From Peribacillus sp. FSL H8-0477 (GTDB lineage: Bacteria; Bacillota; Bacilli; Bacillales; DSM-1321), in NCBI RefSeq assembly GCF_038002765.1, contig NZ_JBBODE010000001.1:124001-188000 (forward strand): a stretch of DNA of 64,000 nucleotides. The letters are read 5' to 3'. The notes below the pieces were generated by a model. That model saw only the letters and a program-made list of their open reading frames with translations, had not been told where the DNA came from and did no database searches. Below are positions 9,368-19,360 of the stretch, piece after piece; the stretch's first letter is position 1; each line of letters opens with the position of its first letter. The position numbers and the translations under genes were made by a program.

Positions 9368-11401
9368 TTAATAAATCGTTCGCTTATGCACATCATCAAT
9401 GCCTGACTTTCGGTAAAAGTACGTATTTATGATATCTCTCCATTCCTTCGAATGCTCCACTTGAAAATCCAGTCTCTCTAATACTTCTTGATATGATTTT
9501 TCCTCTATCTTGCCTGCGAGCTGACTCCAGCGGTATTTCAGTTCCTCTGCTTGTTCAACCCCTTTAAAATGCGTGTCATAAATATGCTGAATGACTGTCT
9601 TTCCCGATTTAAGTGTATGGGTATACGGAACATGATGGAAAAACAACAATAGTTCGTCCGGACAACTTTCAAGAGATTCATAGATTTCGGTATTTTCCTT
9701 ACCATACTGGCCGGTAAAACCTGTTCCACTACTTAGGGTCCGATTGACGCCGATTCCCTTGTGATCAGCAAAATGATACGTTCCCCATACGGAATATTCA
9801 TACCCATCAACTGATGGACCAAAATGATGATTAATATTAACCATCCAACCGACACTAAGCGGGGCCGTATAATTTTCATAGATTTCACGTGAATCGGCTA
9901 ACATCCGTGGAACTTGTTCAAGAACGTCTAGATCATCACCGAGTGTTTGAATGGTCCACTCGTTTGATATTTGCTCTTCGGTTAAGTCTGGATTCCAAAT
10001 TAATCGTCCATAGCCATATAAATTGGCTTGCGCAAGCTTATGTCCTGTCCAGTTTGCATCATCCCCAATATTGGTTACTGCTGAAATACCGCTGTATGTA
10101 TAGGGATAAAGAGAACCATCCACGACATGCTTAACAGCAGAGCCCTCTCCTTTTGCATAGGTATCAAAATCCAATACCTCTTTCCACTGCGGAACTAAAT
10201 AGCAGAGATGTTTCTGCTGTCCCGTATATTCCTGCGTAATCTGAAACTCAAGGATTTGATTCGTTTTTGGCATCGCACCAAACAGCGGAGAAACGGGTTC
10301 CCTTACTTGAAAGTCCATCGGTCCATTCTTTATTTGCAAAATGACATTATCTAAGAACTCTCCATCCAGCGGTTTAAAATGATCGTAAGCAGCACGAGCT
10401 CGATCCGTTGTACGGTCGCGCCAATCCTGGTGACAATTGTACACAAAACATCGCCAAATCACGACTCCGCCAAACGTTTCCAAAGCTTTTGCTAACATAT
10501 TCGCCCCATCAGCATGTGTTCGATTATAGGTAAAGGGACCAGGACGGTTTTCCGAATCAGCCTTCACAATAAATCCGCCAAAGTCTTCAATCCTTTGGTA
10601 AATTTCCTCCGCTTTTGTCCCCCACCACTTCCCGACTTCTTCATCGAGCGGATCGGCAGTATTTAGACCGCCAATAACCATTGGACTGGCGAAATTCACG
10701 CTTAGAAACGTCTTAATCCCATAGGCTCTAAAGGTGTCTGCAACGTTTGCCACCTCAGGCAGAAATTCATCTGTGATCAATTTCGTCTCTGTTTTAAATA
10801 CATTTACATTATTAATTGAAATACCATTAATTCCGACAGATGCCATTAAACGGGCATACTCCTTAATCCGGTCATTATTTTCAATAAATTGATGATCTCG
10901 ATAAAAAATCGACGCCCCGGCATAGCCCCGTTCAATGCTTCCGTCCATGTTATCCCAGTGGTTTATCATTCGCAGTTGTACTTTAGGATTTTCAACGATA
11001 TCGAACGGGCTTTCTGTACCCATTTGTAACTCTCTAAGTAAATGAAAAACCCCATAAAGCAGGCCTTTATCTGTCTTACTAACCACAAATAGTTGTTCCT
11101 GCCCGTCGTGAATCAACGTTTTAATCAAGTACCCTTCCTCATTCAACTCCCGTTCAATTGCGCCTTTATCCAGTACATGAGGAAAAAACGGGTTCTGTAT
11201 CGTTGTTAGGAACAGATGAGGTGTTTCCATTTTGTCAGGCAGTACTTCTGGAACCACACCATAAAGGGACCGTAATCCATTGACTAATTCCTCAACCGCG
11301 GATGTGATAAGTACCGATGTTTCCTGCACAACGATTGTTGAAAGAAAGGCTGGTGTTTTACTTCCAGGTTTGCTTTTATATTGGAGCCAACATTTATCCA
11401 T
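9368..11401 (-). CDS. aguA: GH67 alpha-glucuronidase
   Basis: The enzyme cleaves the alpha-1,2 bond between (4-O-methyl)glucuronic acid and the terminal xylose of imported aldouronic acids by an inverting mechanism. With the ATG at 11401 it has 677 residues, close to G. stearothermophilus AguA (679). The expected general acid is E284 in ADSENRPGP; the catalytic base pair is D363 (KNGPMDF) and E391 (QITQEYTG), one residue off the published numbering. This start has AGGAGG nine bases upstream; the earlier ATG lies inside the end of uxuB. No signal peptide, so cytoplasmic. Translational coupling to uxuB is likely. Confidence 0.94.
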   Translation of the reverse strand: MDKCWLQYKSKPGSKTPAFLSTIVVQETSVLITSAVEELVNGLRSLYGVVPEVLPDKMETPHLFLTTIQNPFFPHVLDKGAIERELNEEGYLIKTLIHDGQEQLFVVSKTDKGLLYGVFHLLRELQMGTESPFDIVENPKVQLRMINHWDNMDGSIERGYAGASIFYRDHQFIENNDRIKEYARLMASVGINGISINNVNVFKTETKLITDEFLPEVANVADTFRAYGIKTFLSVNFASPMVIGGLNTADPLDEEVGKWWGTKAEEIYQRIEDFGGFIVKADSENRPGPFTYNRTHADGANMLAKALETFGGVVIWRCFVYNCHQDWRDRTTDRARAAYDHFKPLDGEFLDNVILQIKNGPMDFQVREPVSPLFGAMPKTNQILEFQITQEYTGQQKHLCYLVPQWKEVLDFDTYAKGEGSAVKHVVDGSLYPYTYSGISAVTNIGDDANWTGHKLAQANLYGYGRLIWNPDLTEEQISNEWTIQTLGDDLDVLEQVPRMLADSREIYENYTAPLSVGWMVNINHHFGPSVDGYEYSVWGTYHFADHKGIGVNRTLSSGTGFTGQYGKENTEIYESLESCPDELLLFFHHVPYTHTLKSGKTVIQHIYDTHFKGVEQAEELKYRWSQLAGKIEEKSYQEVLERLDFQVEHSKEWRDIINTYFYRKSGIDDVHKRTIY

Positions 11402-11418
11402 CTCTACATTCCTCCTCT

Positions 11419-12264
11419 TCATACTCCTGAATAAGCCATAAATCCACCATCAACAGGAACGCTTATTCCTGTCACAAAGCCGCTCGCCTGATCATCAACC
11501 AGCCATAATAATGTGCCTAGTAAATCTTCTGGACTGCCTAACCTCCTCATTGGTGTATGCGCAAGTATTTTTTCTGTACGTTCTGTATTCGTTCCGTCCT
11601 CATTTTTCAAAAGAGCCTCATTTTGTTTGGTTAGAAAGAAACCTGGGGCTATCGCATTCACCCTAATGCCCGCTTCTGCCATATGTACGCTCAGCCACTT
11701 CGTGAAATTCTCAATCCCTGCTTTCGCTGCACTATAAGCCGGAACCTTCGTCATTGGACTTTTCGCACTCATCGAGGAAATATTAATGATTGTTCCTTGG
11801 TTCCCAATCATTCTTTTCGAAAAAATTTGAGTTGGGATAAATGTCCCGATGAAATTGAGATTATAGACAAATGAAAATCCCTCAAGCGTCAAGTCAAAAA
11901 ATGTAGATAGCTGGCCATTCGTAAGATCCTCTTTTTCTACTATTTCCTTTGTTGTTACCCCATTGGGATGGTTTCCACCGGCACCATTAATCAATACATC
12001 ACATCGCCCGTATTCGTTAAACACCATTTCCTCTGCCCGTTTCACACTTTCCACTTGAACCACATCACACTCAATCGCTATGGCTTGACCACCCTGTGTT
12101 AGAATCTCTTCCACCGTTTTCATGGCCTTTTCATAGGTGCGATTTAAAACAGCCACCTTCATCCCCTGTCTGGCAAGTTCTTTTGCCATACAACTGCATA
12201 GGACGCCGCCTCCGCCTGTTATAACCGCCACTTTTCCTTGAAGATTCTTATTGATTGGTAACAT
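11419..12264 (-). CDS. uxuB: D-mannonate oxidoreductase (fructuronate reductase), SDR type
   Basis: This is a short-chain dehydrogenase with the NAD-binding TGGGGVLCS near residue 16, NGAGG, a catalytic serine in NISSMSAKS and YSAAK as the active-site Tyr-Lys. Its length (281 aa) and its place beside uxuA fit the SDR-type UxuB/YjmF of Bacillus, which interconverts D-fructuronate and D-mannonate. The ATG at 12264 has AGGAG eight bases upstream, and the frame before it is the end of uxuA. The two genes overlap by 17 bp. Confidence 0.88.
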   Translation of the reverse strand: MLPINKNLQGKVAVITGGGGVLCSCMAKELARQGMKVAVLNRTYEKAMKTVEEILTQGGQAIAIECDVVQVESVKRAEEMVFNEYGRCDVLINGAGGNHPNGVTTKEIVEKEDLTNGQLSTFFDLTLEGFSFVYNLNFIGTFIPTQIFSKRMIGNQGTIINISSMSAKSPMTKVPAYSAAKAGIENFTKWLSVHMAEAGIRVNAIAPGFFLTKQNEALLKNEDGTNTERTEKILAHTPMRRLGSPEDLLGTLLWLVDDQASGFVTGISVPVDGGFMAYSGV

Positions 12265-13363
12265 TTTCACTGCTCCTTTCTGCCTTCTCCTTTTCACTCC
12301 TTTGTTCAAGACTGTCCCATAAGCCGAGAATGTACATGATTCCCATTGCCCGATCATATAACCCATATCCCGGTCGTGCGACTTCTCCCCAAATCATCCG
12401 ACCATGATCCGGGCGGAAATAGCCCTTGAAATCATAATCATGCAGTGCTTTTACAATTTCATAGAGATTAATTGATCCATCACTGCTGCGATGGGAAGAT
12501 TCTTCAAAATCTCCATTTTCATAGATTTTCACATTCCGAATATGAACAAACGGAACCCGATCCCTTTTTAAAAAGTAGCGTAAAATTTCCGGGATATTGT
12601 TGTTAGGATTTGCTCCAAGCGAACCTGAGCAGATGGTCAGACTATTTGAAGGACTATCTACCATGTTCACAATTCGTTCTAAGTTTTCTTTATTCGTGAC
12701 AATTCTCGGCAATCCAAAGACACTCCACGGTGGATCATCCGGATGTAACGCCATTCTAATATTCTCTTCTTCCGCAACAGGGATAATTTGTTCTAAGAAA
12801 TAGCGGAGATTATCAAATAGATCTTCTTCTGATACCTGGCTATACAAATGAAAAAGCGATTTCAACTGACTTAAGCGTTCTGGCTCCCATCCAGGCAATG
12901 AAAATCCATTTGAGTCATTCTCCATTTGTTCCACGATTAGATCTGGATGACTATTTTCGATTTGTTCCTTAGAATAGGCGAGAACCGTTGAACCATCAGG
13001 GAGTTCCTTTGCCAAATCAGTTCGGGTCCAATCAAACACTGGCATAAAGTTATAGCAGATAACCTTTACGCCGGCTTTAGCCAAATTCCGAATCGTTTCT
13101 TGATAATTCAGAATATAAAGTTCGCGAGTTGGCAGACCGAGTTTAATATCTTCATGAATATTCACACTTTCAATGACATCTAAATGTAACCCTCGACTTG
13201 TAATTTCATTCTTTAACTCAAGAATGTTTTCAAGCGGCCAAACTTCTCCAACGGGTATGTCATATAAAGCACCAACGATTCCATTCATTCCTGGAATCTG
13301 TTTAATATGCTCTAGGGATACGCTATCATTTTGATGACCAAACCATCTGAAATTAACTTTCAC
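12248..13363 (-). CDS. uxuA: Mannonate dehydratase
   Basis: UxuA dehydrates D-mannonate to 2-keto-3-deoxy-D-gluconate with Fe2+/Mn2+ in a xylose-isomerase-like TIM barrel. KVNFRWFG at the start, MALHPDDPPW, CSGSLGANPNN, FVHIRN and PDHGRM are the conserved metal- and substrate-binding blocks. I place the start at the GTG at 13363 because homologues begin at this FRW-type sequence; TTG at 13369 or GTG at 13372 are possible since AAGGAAG lies close by. It stands between gntR and uxuB in the operon. Confidence 0.92.
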   Translation of the reverse strand: MKVNFRWFGHQNDSVSLEHIKQIPGMNGIVGALYDIPVGEVWPLENILELKNEITSRGLHLDVIESVNIHEDIKLGLPTRELYILNYQETIRNLAKAGVKVICYNFMPVFDWTRTDLAKELPDGSTVLAYSKEQIENSHPDLIVEQMENDSNGFSLPGWEPERLSQLKSLFHLYSQVSEEDLFDNLRYFLEQIIPVAEEENIRMALHPDDPPWSVFGLPRIVTNKENLERIVNMVDSPSNSLTICSGSLGANPNNNIPEILRYFLKRDRVPFVHIRNVKIYENGDFEESSHRSSDGSINLYEIVKALHDYDFKGYFRPDHGRMIWGEVARPGYGLYDRAMGIMYILGLWDSLEQRSEKEKAERSSENVTNQ

Positions 13364-13392
13364 GATCAACACTTCCTTCCTAATCTACCAGG

Positions 13393-14085
13393 TTAAATAA
13401 AATAATGCGGATAGGCTTTTCTTAATTCGTTCTGTTCAATGACCACTAAATTCAAGTGTTCTTCCATCATCTTACGTGCATGATCCACATCCTGGTTCAG
13501 AATCAGTCGATATATTTCATGATGCTGAGAGATAATAATTTCCCAGTTCAAGCTCGATGATAACCTAAGCAGACGCAGTCGATTGAAATGATTATTAAGC
13601 ATTTGCAGCATTTCCCATGTACGAGCCTTTCCACAACTACTAAATAAAATTTGATGAAATTCTTCATCTAATTGAAAAAACTCTTCATCTAACTGTAAAT
13701 TATGAAGGTTCTTTTTATCTGAACAGAGTCTCTGCATGGCTAAATTACTTTCCAGTTTAAACCGATCATCTTCCGCAAACTTGCTGCAGACAAGTGTGAC
13801 AATCTCTTTTTCTATTTTCTCTCGGATAAAACGTCCCTCTTCTACATGTTGCAGATTAATTTTAGAAACCACTGTCCCGCTCTGCGGAATAATGTCTAAA
13901 AGCTCTTCTTGTGCTAACTTCATAAACGCCTCACGAATTGGTGTCCTGCTTACGTTTAATTCATCCGCCATTTCCTTTTCAGATATTTTAGTCCCAGGCT
14001 CAAGTTCTAACCGTAGTATTTTCTTTTTTAGTATGTTATAGGAGTAATCCCTTGTTGAACCACGAACATTCTGACGGGCTGTCAC
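13393..14085 (-). CDS. GntR/FCD-family regulator, probable UxuR-type repressor of the operon
   Basis: Residues 8-75 form a GntR winged helix (PGTKISEKEMADELNVSRTP, then IREAF). The C-terminal all-helical FCD domain, with FHQILF and SQHHEIYRLI supplying likely metal-binding Asp/His residues, binds sugar acids in this family. Its position directly before uxuA suggests that it senses a glucuronate or aldouronate intermediate and controls the operon promoter, as UxuR does in Geobacillus. GTG start with GAGGAGG eight bases upstream. Operator assignment to the palindrome at 22908 is inference. Confidence 0.84.
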   Translation of the reverse strand: MTARQNVRGSTRDYSYNILKKKILRLELEPGTKISEKEMADELNVSRTPIREAFMKLAQEELLDIIPQSGTVVSKINLQHVEEGRFIREKIEKEIVTLVCSKFAEDDRFKLESNLAMQRLCSDKKNLHNLQLDEEFFQLDEEFHQILFSSCGKARTWEMLQMLNNHFNRLRLLRLSSSLNWEIIISQHHEIYRLILNQDVDHARKMMEEHLNLVVIEQNELRKAYPHYFI

Positions 14086-14114
14086 TCGTTTCCCTCCTCA
14101 TGTACCACATAATT

Positions 14115-14909
14115 TCATATAATTTGAAAGGGCTGATCTTCAGCAATGGGATAAACCGGAATATGCGGGAACATTCCTGAGATCAAATCAGCCAAGTACC
14201 TCATGCCTGGTTTTTCACTTGCCGCATGGCCTAAAAGGATGAATGCTTTGTCTCTGCCTTGATAGCCTGCATCACGAACAAATTCTGGCGTTTCCCATTC
14301 AGGACCCTCCCCAGCAAGAATGACGTCCACATTTTCTTCCATGAATAGAGGGATTGCTGCTTCGCCCCCTCCCCTGTATCCGACCAATACGCCTACGCGT
14401 GAACAGATCATTGACAGATTCCCTGCTACTCGGACAAAGGGGGTATCCAATTTGATTTTCACATATTCACCAAGCTCACGAACGGTGAGCGGAGGGATGG
14501 AAAACACAGCGGAAGTTGGTTTGCTTTCCATTAAGTAAGACTCCCATTCTAAATCTTGAATGAATCCAGTCATAATTCCATCAGGCTGATATCGATGCCA
14601 ATAATCATGGAATCGATAGATTGCCAGTCCAGATTCTTCAATCACCCTGCATTTTTTTTGGAAAACAGGATTATCTTTCAGAAACTCCGTATGGTTATGG
14701 TGACTATAAAAAGTTCCCTCATGGGTAATCACTAGATTAGCACCTAGCTCTTTCGCTCGCTGCAGCACATAATGAGAAGCCATAAATGTAACCACTATCC
14801 CCTTTACCTCTTGGTTAGAAAGCGCATTTGGCATAAGCACATCCACCGTATCATCAAGCTTTTGTACGGGTTTGGTTAACGTATTTATTACCTCCTGAAT
14901 GGTTAGCAT
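14115..14909 (-). CDS. Nif3-like dinuclear metal-centre protein
   Basis: The protein keeps the NIF3/YqfO metal ligands: LVITHEGTFY early, FHDYWHRY in the middle and LLGHAASEKPG near the C-terminus, with GYRGGGE in between. Such proteins form hexamers with two metal ions per subunit and their reaction is unknown. The ATG at 14909 (264 aa) has a GGGGGGGA ribosome site; the longer frame overlaps the GH42 gene. Finding it between a galactosidase and a sugar-acid regulator suggests a role on a sugar-derived metabolite, not the housekeeping YqfO role. That link is inference. Confidence 0.8.
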   Translation of the reverse strand: MLTIQEVINTLTKPVQKLDDTVDVLMPNALSNQEVKGIVVTFMASHYVLQRAKELGANLVITHEGTFYSHHNHTEFLKDNPVFQKKCRVIEESGLAIYRFHDYWHRYQPDGIMTGFIQDLEWESYLMESKPTSAVFSIPPLTVRELGEYVKIKLDTPFVRVAGNLSMICSRVGVLVGYRGGGEAAIPLFMEENVDVILAGEGPEWETPEFVRDAGYQGRDKAFILLGHAASEKPGMRYLADLISGMFPHIPVYPIAEDQPFQII

Positions 14910-14923
14910 GCTGTCCCCCCAAT

Positions 14924-16933
14924 TCAATTTTCAAAAATAAGGACGTCTTTTGAAGCCACTTTTACTTTTTCTCCTGCTTTATGGCTCTTCTTCGTTAGGA
15001 GGGAATAATAGTCTTCACCTAACACAATTTCTGTTTCCGCTTCTTGATGATTCATCACAAATACATACGTTTTATCACCCTTGTGCCGTTCCGTAATTTC
15101 GACACCATCTTCAGCTTCTATCGAACAAACAATTTGATGTTTATCAAGGATTTTCTTAAATAATTTTTCTAAAAAAGGAAGATCAGGCTGGCTGCCAAGA
15201 TACCAGGCATCTCCTTTTCCAAACCTGTTTTTGGTAATGACCGGTGTCTGCGCATAAAACTCTTTTCCATACGCCGCCACTGCCTCTGCACCTTCTAGTT
15301 GAATCACATCAAAGATCAGCCGGCAATCATAGGTTCCTTTAAGGTCTCCGTCCTGAATACAAATTTCATTCGTAACCGTTGGTTCCAGCGTATCTGTTTC
15401 ATCAATGCGAATGCCAAGCAGATTTTTTAATAACCCAGGCCGGTCCTCTAAGATTGCCTGATCATTTTCATCCACAATCCCGCTTAGATAGGTCGTAATA
15501 AAACTGCCTCCTCTTTCCACAAACCGCTCAATTTTTTGATGAAGCTGTTCCTTCATCATATGTAATAGAGGAGCAAGGACGACGTCGTATTGATCTAAGT
15601 CCTGGTCAATACTGATTACATCAATCGAAATATTGTGTTTATACAACCCTTGATAGTAATGGATCATAGTTTGCTGGTAACTAAGGTGACGTGTGGGACC
15701 ATCCGATAATTCAACTGCCCACCAGCTATCCCAATCAAATAGCAGAGCAACTTTTGCCTTCGTTCGAGCACCGACTACCGCATCACCCAACAATGTGAGC
15801 TCTTGACCTAATTGTTTTACTTCTTTAAATACCCGTGTATCATTTCGCCCGCCATGATTGATAATGGCTCCGTGATATTTTTCAGAAGCTCCCTTAGAGT
15901 GACGCATTTGGAAAAACAAGACTGAATCTGAACCATGGGCCACTGCCTGATAACTCCATAATCGCATAACTCCCGGCCGCTTCACTGGGTTGACATCTCT
16001 GCAAGCCGTGGTGCTTGGTGTTTGCTCCATCAGCCAAAATGGCTGCCCTTGTTTCAATCCTCTCATGAGGTCATGAGTTAACGCCATTCTTGCCTGAGAT
16101 TGCATGGTTGGCGGATAATTATCCCAGGAGATGATATCCAGATGTTTTGCCCATTTAAAATAATCCAGGGTCTTATATAAGCCCATCATGTTTGTTGTGA
16201 CGGGTAGATCAGGCGTTATTTCTTTCAAGTGTTTCTTTTCTCCAATGAAATTTGCGAGCATACTATCCGAGTTAAATCGCAGATAATCCAAGCTGATACC
16301 TTGAAAGGCTGTGACATTTTCTCTTCCATAGTGTTCACTCAGCGCATTCGGGACGACAATCTCATCCCAATCATAAAAATGATGAGACCAAAAAGTTGTA
16401 TACCAAGCCTCGTTTAGCTTTTCAATTGTTTTATATTTCGCTTGCAGCCAATTACGGAATGCCTTGGCGCATAAATCACAATAACAAATCCCTCCATATT
16501 CATTATTAATATGCCAGGCAATGATGTTGTCATATTTCCCATATCTCTCAGCCATTTTTCTAGCCATTGCTTGAGAATACTGTTGATAAACCGGACTATT
16601 TGGACAAGAATTATGACGTTGGCCGAAAGTATGTTTTCTTCCCTCAAAATCCACTCGCGTTACTTCAGGATACTTCTTTGCCATCCAAGCTGGATGTGCC
16701 GCCGTTCCAGTTGCCAGACAAACCTTTTTCTTTTCTGCATGAAGGCGTTCCATGATTTCATCCATGATAGAAAAGTCATAGGTATCCTCTCCGCTTTGAA
16801 TAAGGGCCCACGTAAATACCCCAACCGTGACCGTATCAATATGTGCTTCTTCGAAAAGATTCATATCTTCTGTCCAAATATCACGCGGCCATTGTTCGGG
16901 ATTATAATCCCCGCCAAACAATATTTTTTCCAT
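14924..16933 (-). CDS. GH42 beta-galactosidase
   Basis: This retaining family 42 glycosidase has an acid/base E145 (WHINNEYGG) and nucleophile E303 (WLMEQTPS). Cys110, Cys150, Cys152 and Cys155 (CYCDLC) form the structural zinc site of the family. The N-terminal TIM barrel is followed by the trimerisation domain (KAKVALLFDWDSWWA) and a short C-terminal beta domain; 669 residues is the normal length. GGGAGG is placed well before the ATG. No signal peptide. In this operon it probably trims galactose or arabinopyranose side groups from xylan fragments; the exact sugar is not predictable. Confidence 0.92.
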   Translation of the reverse strand: MEKILFGGDYNPEQWPRDIWTEDMNLFEEAHIDTVTVGVFTWALIQSGEDTYDFSIMDEIMERLHAEKKKVCLATGTAAHPAWMAKKYPEVTRVDFEGRKHTFGQRHNSCPNSPVYQQYSQAMARKMAERYGKYDNIIAWHINNEYGGICYCDLCAKAFRNWLQAKYKTIEKLNEAWYTTFWSHHFYDWDEIVVPNALSEHYGRENVTAFQGISLDYLRFNSDSMLANFIGEKKHLKEITPDLPVTTNMMGLYKTLDYFKWAKHLDIISWDNYPPTMQSQARMALTHDLMRGLKQGQPFWLMEQTPSTTACRDVNPVKRPGVMRLWSYQAVAHGSDSVLFFQMRHSKGASEKYHGAIINHGGRNDTRVFKEVKQLGQELTLLGDAVVGARTKAKVALLFDWDSWWAVELSDGPTRHLSYQQTMIHYYQGLYKHNISIDVISIDQDLDQYDVVLAPLLHMMKEQLHQKIERFVERGGSFITTYLSGIVDENDQAILEDRPGLLKNLLGIRIDETDTLEPTVTNEICIQDGDLKGTYDCRLIFDVIQLEGAEAVAAYGKEFYAQTPVITKNRFGKGDAWYLGSQPDLPFLEKLFKKILDKHQIVCSIEAEDGVEITERHKGDKTYVFVMNHQEAETEIVLGEDYYSLLTKKSHKAGEKVKVASKDVLIFEN

Positions 16934-16934
16934 C

Positions 16935-17633
16935 TTATTGCCTCCCTGTCTGTATAGCTTGACTGGTTTTCAAGAAATTACTTTCAATATCATTTAACAT
17001 CCCTTTAGCATTTACTATCAGCAGATAGGCAACGATACTGGAAATAAACAGGATAAGAAAATTCGTTGTCAGTACGGTAAGGACACCTACTAGAAAAATA
17101 ATGAACATACCGCCAATCGTATTTTTGAATTTATTAAAACTATAGTAGACTGCAAGCTTATAGATATCTCGTATTCTAAATTTAAATCGCGTATTAATAG
17201 CGAGGATATTCATAGTCAACGTGGCTCCAATGATCATTAGAAGAAGCATAACATTGGCAAGGATTTGGTTCGATCCCTGTAAATATTGAAAATCAACGAG
17301 TAAAATAAAGAACACGCTGAGGATTGGAATCCATAGTAAAAGGGTATCTTTCAGATTCTTTTTATATCCTTCAAAAAAATCTTTCGTTGGAGATAACTCT
17401 TTCGTTCTAATTAATTTTTCCATTGAATAATATAAAGCGCTAATGGCAGGTCCTGTTGGAATCAATGCTAGAAAATATAAGATAATATTTGAAAATGATT
17501 GCTGCAAAGTCATAAAGAAAAAAAGAAAGATACTATTCGCTAGAATAAAATAGATATTACTAAGAAACAACCAGTAGATATAGTTCGTTATGGTATACAA
17601 TATGCCTTGACCGAATTCTTGTTTTGACTCCAT
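16935..17633 (-). CDS. DUF624 (YesL/YteU-like) membrane protein
   Basis: This 232-residue protein has about five membrane helices and the DUF624 pattern with GPAISALYYSMEKLIR in its first third. Family members (YesL, YteU) are repeatedly encoded beside LplA/LplB/YtcP-type sugar importers and are thought to assist them, but no biochemical role is settled. Here it lies between the solute-binding protein and GH42, with only one base before GH42. AGGAGTGGAG precedes the ATG. Confidence 0.82.
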   Translation of the reverse strand: MESKQEFGQGILYTITNYIYWLFLSNIYFILANSIFLFFFMTLQQSFSNIILYFLALIPTGPAISALYYSMEKLIRTKELSPTKDFFEGYKKNLKDTLLLWIPILSVFFILLVDFQYLQGSNQILANVMLLLMIIGATLTMNILAINTRFKFRIRDIYKLAVYYSFNKFKNTIGGMFIIFLVGVLTVLTTNFLILFISSIVAYLLIVNAKGMLNDIESNFLKTSQAIQTGRQ

Positions 17634-17671
17634 TAATCTCCACTCCTGTCTTATTCCAAAAACATTATGTA

Positions 17672-17704
17672 AATCAAGCTGCCCGCCAAAAAGGCAGCTT
17701 GATT
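17672..17704 (-). promoter_or_regulatory. Intercistronic stem-loop after the solute-binding protein gene
   Basis: AATCAAGCTGCC and GGCAGCTTGATT form a perfect 12-bp stem, but the minus strand lacks a proper T run after it (TACATAATG). It lies between the binding-protein gene and DUF624. It is better read as a leaky terminator or 3' stabiliser that keeps binding protein in excess than as the operon end. Confidence 0.7.
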
Positions 17705-17710
17705 CATTAT

Positions 17711-19330
17711 TTACTTTTTGCTGTCTTTATACGTTTTATTGGCTAATTCTAGATACTGATCTAACCCTTGAGAATGTAATTCTTCTACATATTTATCGAA
17801 TTCACTTAAATCACGATCACCGATAATAAATTGCAGTGTATTTTGGTCAGTGAAATCTTTTAATGGCGTACTAAGCAGCGTCACTCGTTCCTTGTCTTCA
17901 ATTGAGTATGGAATAGGTGGTTCAGCCGGAAGTACAGTTTTTACTTTTTTCATATCTTCTTGGAACTTAATTTCTTCTTCAGCCATCATCGATTGTAGAA
18001 GATCAGTTGTTCCACCGTAAGCAAATACTCCTCCAGAGAACCCATAATCAATACGTAAATCCTTTGTTCCTGCTGGATTTAATCCATTGTAATTAACACC
18101 TTCAGCTAATTTTCTTACGCCATCTGTTTTCGTATAGGTCGTACCTTCTACGCCCCATTTAGAGAATTCTAATCCTTCATCACTGTAATATAACCAGTCA
18201 ATAAATTGGAGAATCGCTTCGAAATTCTCGCTTTCTTTTGCTTTAGATGAAATCATGACACCATTCTCTAAACGAGATCCAGACATCAGCTGTCCTGCTG
18301 GTCCTCCTGGAACGGTAATTTTGGCTACCGAGTATTTCCCTTTCCCAATTAGTTTGTCCATATCTGTACGGTGAAGCACAACGGTCTGCGAATTACCGTT
18401 GATAAAAAATGATTTTCCTGAAACAAATTTTTGCACAGCTTGTTCATCATCTTGCGTAAAGCTTTCTTTATCCAATAAACCTTCTGAGACTAATTTATTA
18501 AAATAAGTGAGCATTTCTTTATACTCATCTTTTGTGGAGACATACTCGAATTTATCTTCCGATTCATTATATTTCAAACCGGATCCAAATCCCCAGCCGC
18601 CTTTTGTGCCAAAACTAGTTGCTGCGATATTAAGGGTACTATTAAACTGAAACCGATCAGAAAATGGTGTAACATCGGGATAGATTTCTTTTAACTCCTT
18701 CATCACTTCATACAGTTCATCCCATGTTGTCGGTATATCCAGCTTATTTTTTTCGAGTATATCTGTTCTGACAAGAAGGGTATAATCCGGCCAAACTTCC
18801 TCATGCAGGCCAGGCAGGACATAGAATTTTCCATCGTTCTGACGAAGGGCTTCTAATTCGGGTTCCATGTTCCATTTTTCCACTTTCTCTTTAAAGTGAG
18901 GCATTTTATCCATATAATCACTTACTGGAAGAATCGCTCCGGAAGAAACAAATGGAGCTTCTTCACCAGGATATGTTTTCGGAATAATTAATGGAGATTT
19001 TCCTGAACTAATTAACAAACTCCTTTTCTGCGGATAATCACTCATTGGTATAATGGTAGGTTTCAACGATACATTTGTTTTTTCCTTTACTTGATCCCAA
19101 AACAACCAATCCTTCTTATATGGATAGGTAGGCTGATCAGAATACATGATTGACAGTTCCATTGGCTCCTCTGCTTTGAATGTATCACCCACTGCATAAG
19201 ACTTCATAGCCCCTTTTTTCGTTTCTCCGTCAGCTTCACCTGAAGACTTCTTGTCATCTGAGCATCCAACTAGTACCAACATAAATAGGGTAAGTAAACT
19301 AAACGCACCTAACCACTTTTTCACTTTCAC
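17711..19330 (-). CDS. ABC importer solute-binding lipoprotein (LplA/YtcQ/AguE type)
   Basis: The signal peptide ends in LVLVGC, so Cys23 is the lipidated residue and the protein faces outward. At 539 residues it belongs to the large LplA-like binding proteins of carbohydrate uptake family 1 that carry oligosaccharides. GTG start after GGGGGA. The two permease genes precede it and the alpha-glucuronidase and xylosidases share the operon, so its ligand is most likely aldotetraouronic acid or another decorated xylo-oligomer, as for AguE of Geobacillus. The ligand is inferred from context. Confidence 0.88.
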   Translation of the reverse strand: MKVKKWLGAFSLLTLFMLVLVGCSDDKKSSGEADGETKKGAMKSYAVGDTFKAEEPMELSIMYSDQPTYPYKKDWLFWDQVKEKTNVSLKPTIIPMSDYPQKRSLLISSGKSPLIIPKTYPGEEAPFVSSGAILPVSDYMDKMPHFKEKVEKWNMEPELEALRQNDGKFYVLPGLHEEVWPDYTLLVRTDILEKNKLDIPTTWDELYEVMKELKEIYPDVTPFSDRFQFNSTLNIAATSFGTKGGWGFGSGLKYNESEDKFEYVSTKDEYKEMLTYFNKLVSEGLLDKESFTQDDEQAVQKFVSGKSFFINGNSQTVVLHRTDMDKLIGKGKYSVAKITVPGGPAGQLMSGSRLENGVMISSKAKESENFEAILQFIDWLYYSDEGLEFSKWGVEGTTYTKTDGVRKLAEGVNYNGLNPAGTKDLRIDYGFSGGVFAYGGTTDLLQSMMAEEEIKFQEDMKKVKTVLPAEPPIPYSIEDKERVTLLSTPLKDFTDQNTLQFIIGDRDLSEFDKYVEELHSQGLDQYLELANKTYKDSKK

Positions 19331-19360
19331 TTTCTTTCCCCCTTACTACAATTTGTTTTA

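Noticed and set aside
16511..16957. 148-aa plus-strand ORF opposite the GH42 gene
   Set aside because: Antisense to a strongly conserved enzyme, including its active-site Glu and zinc cysteines; no ribosome site.
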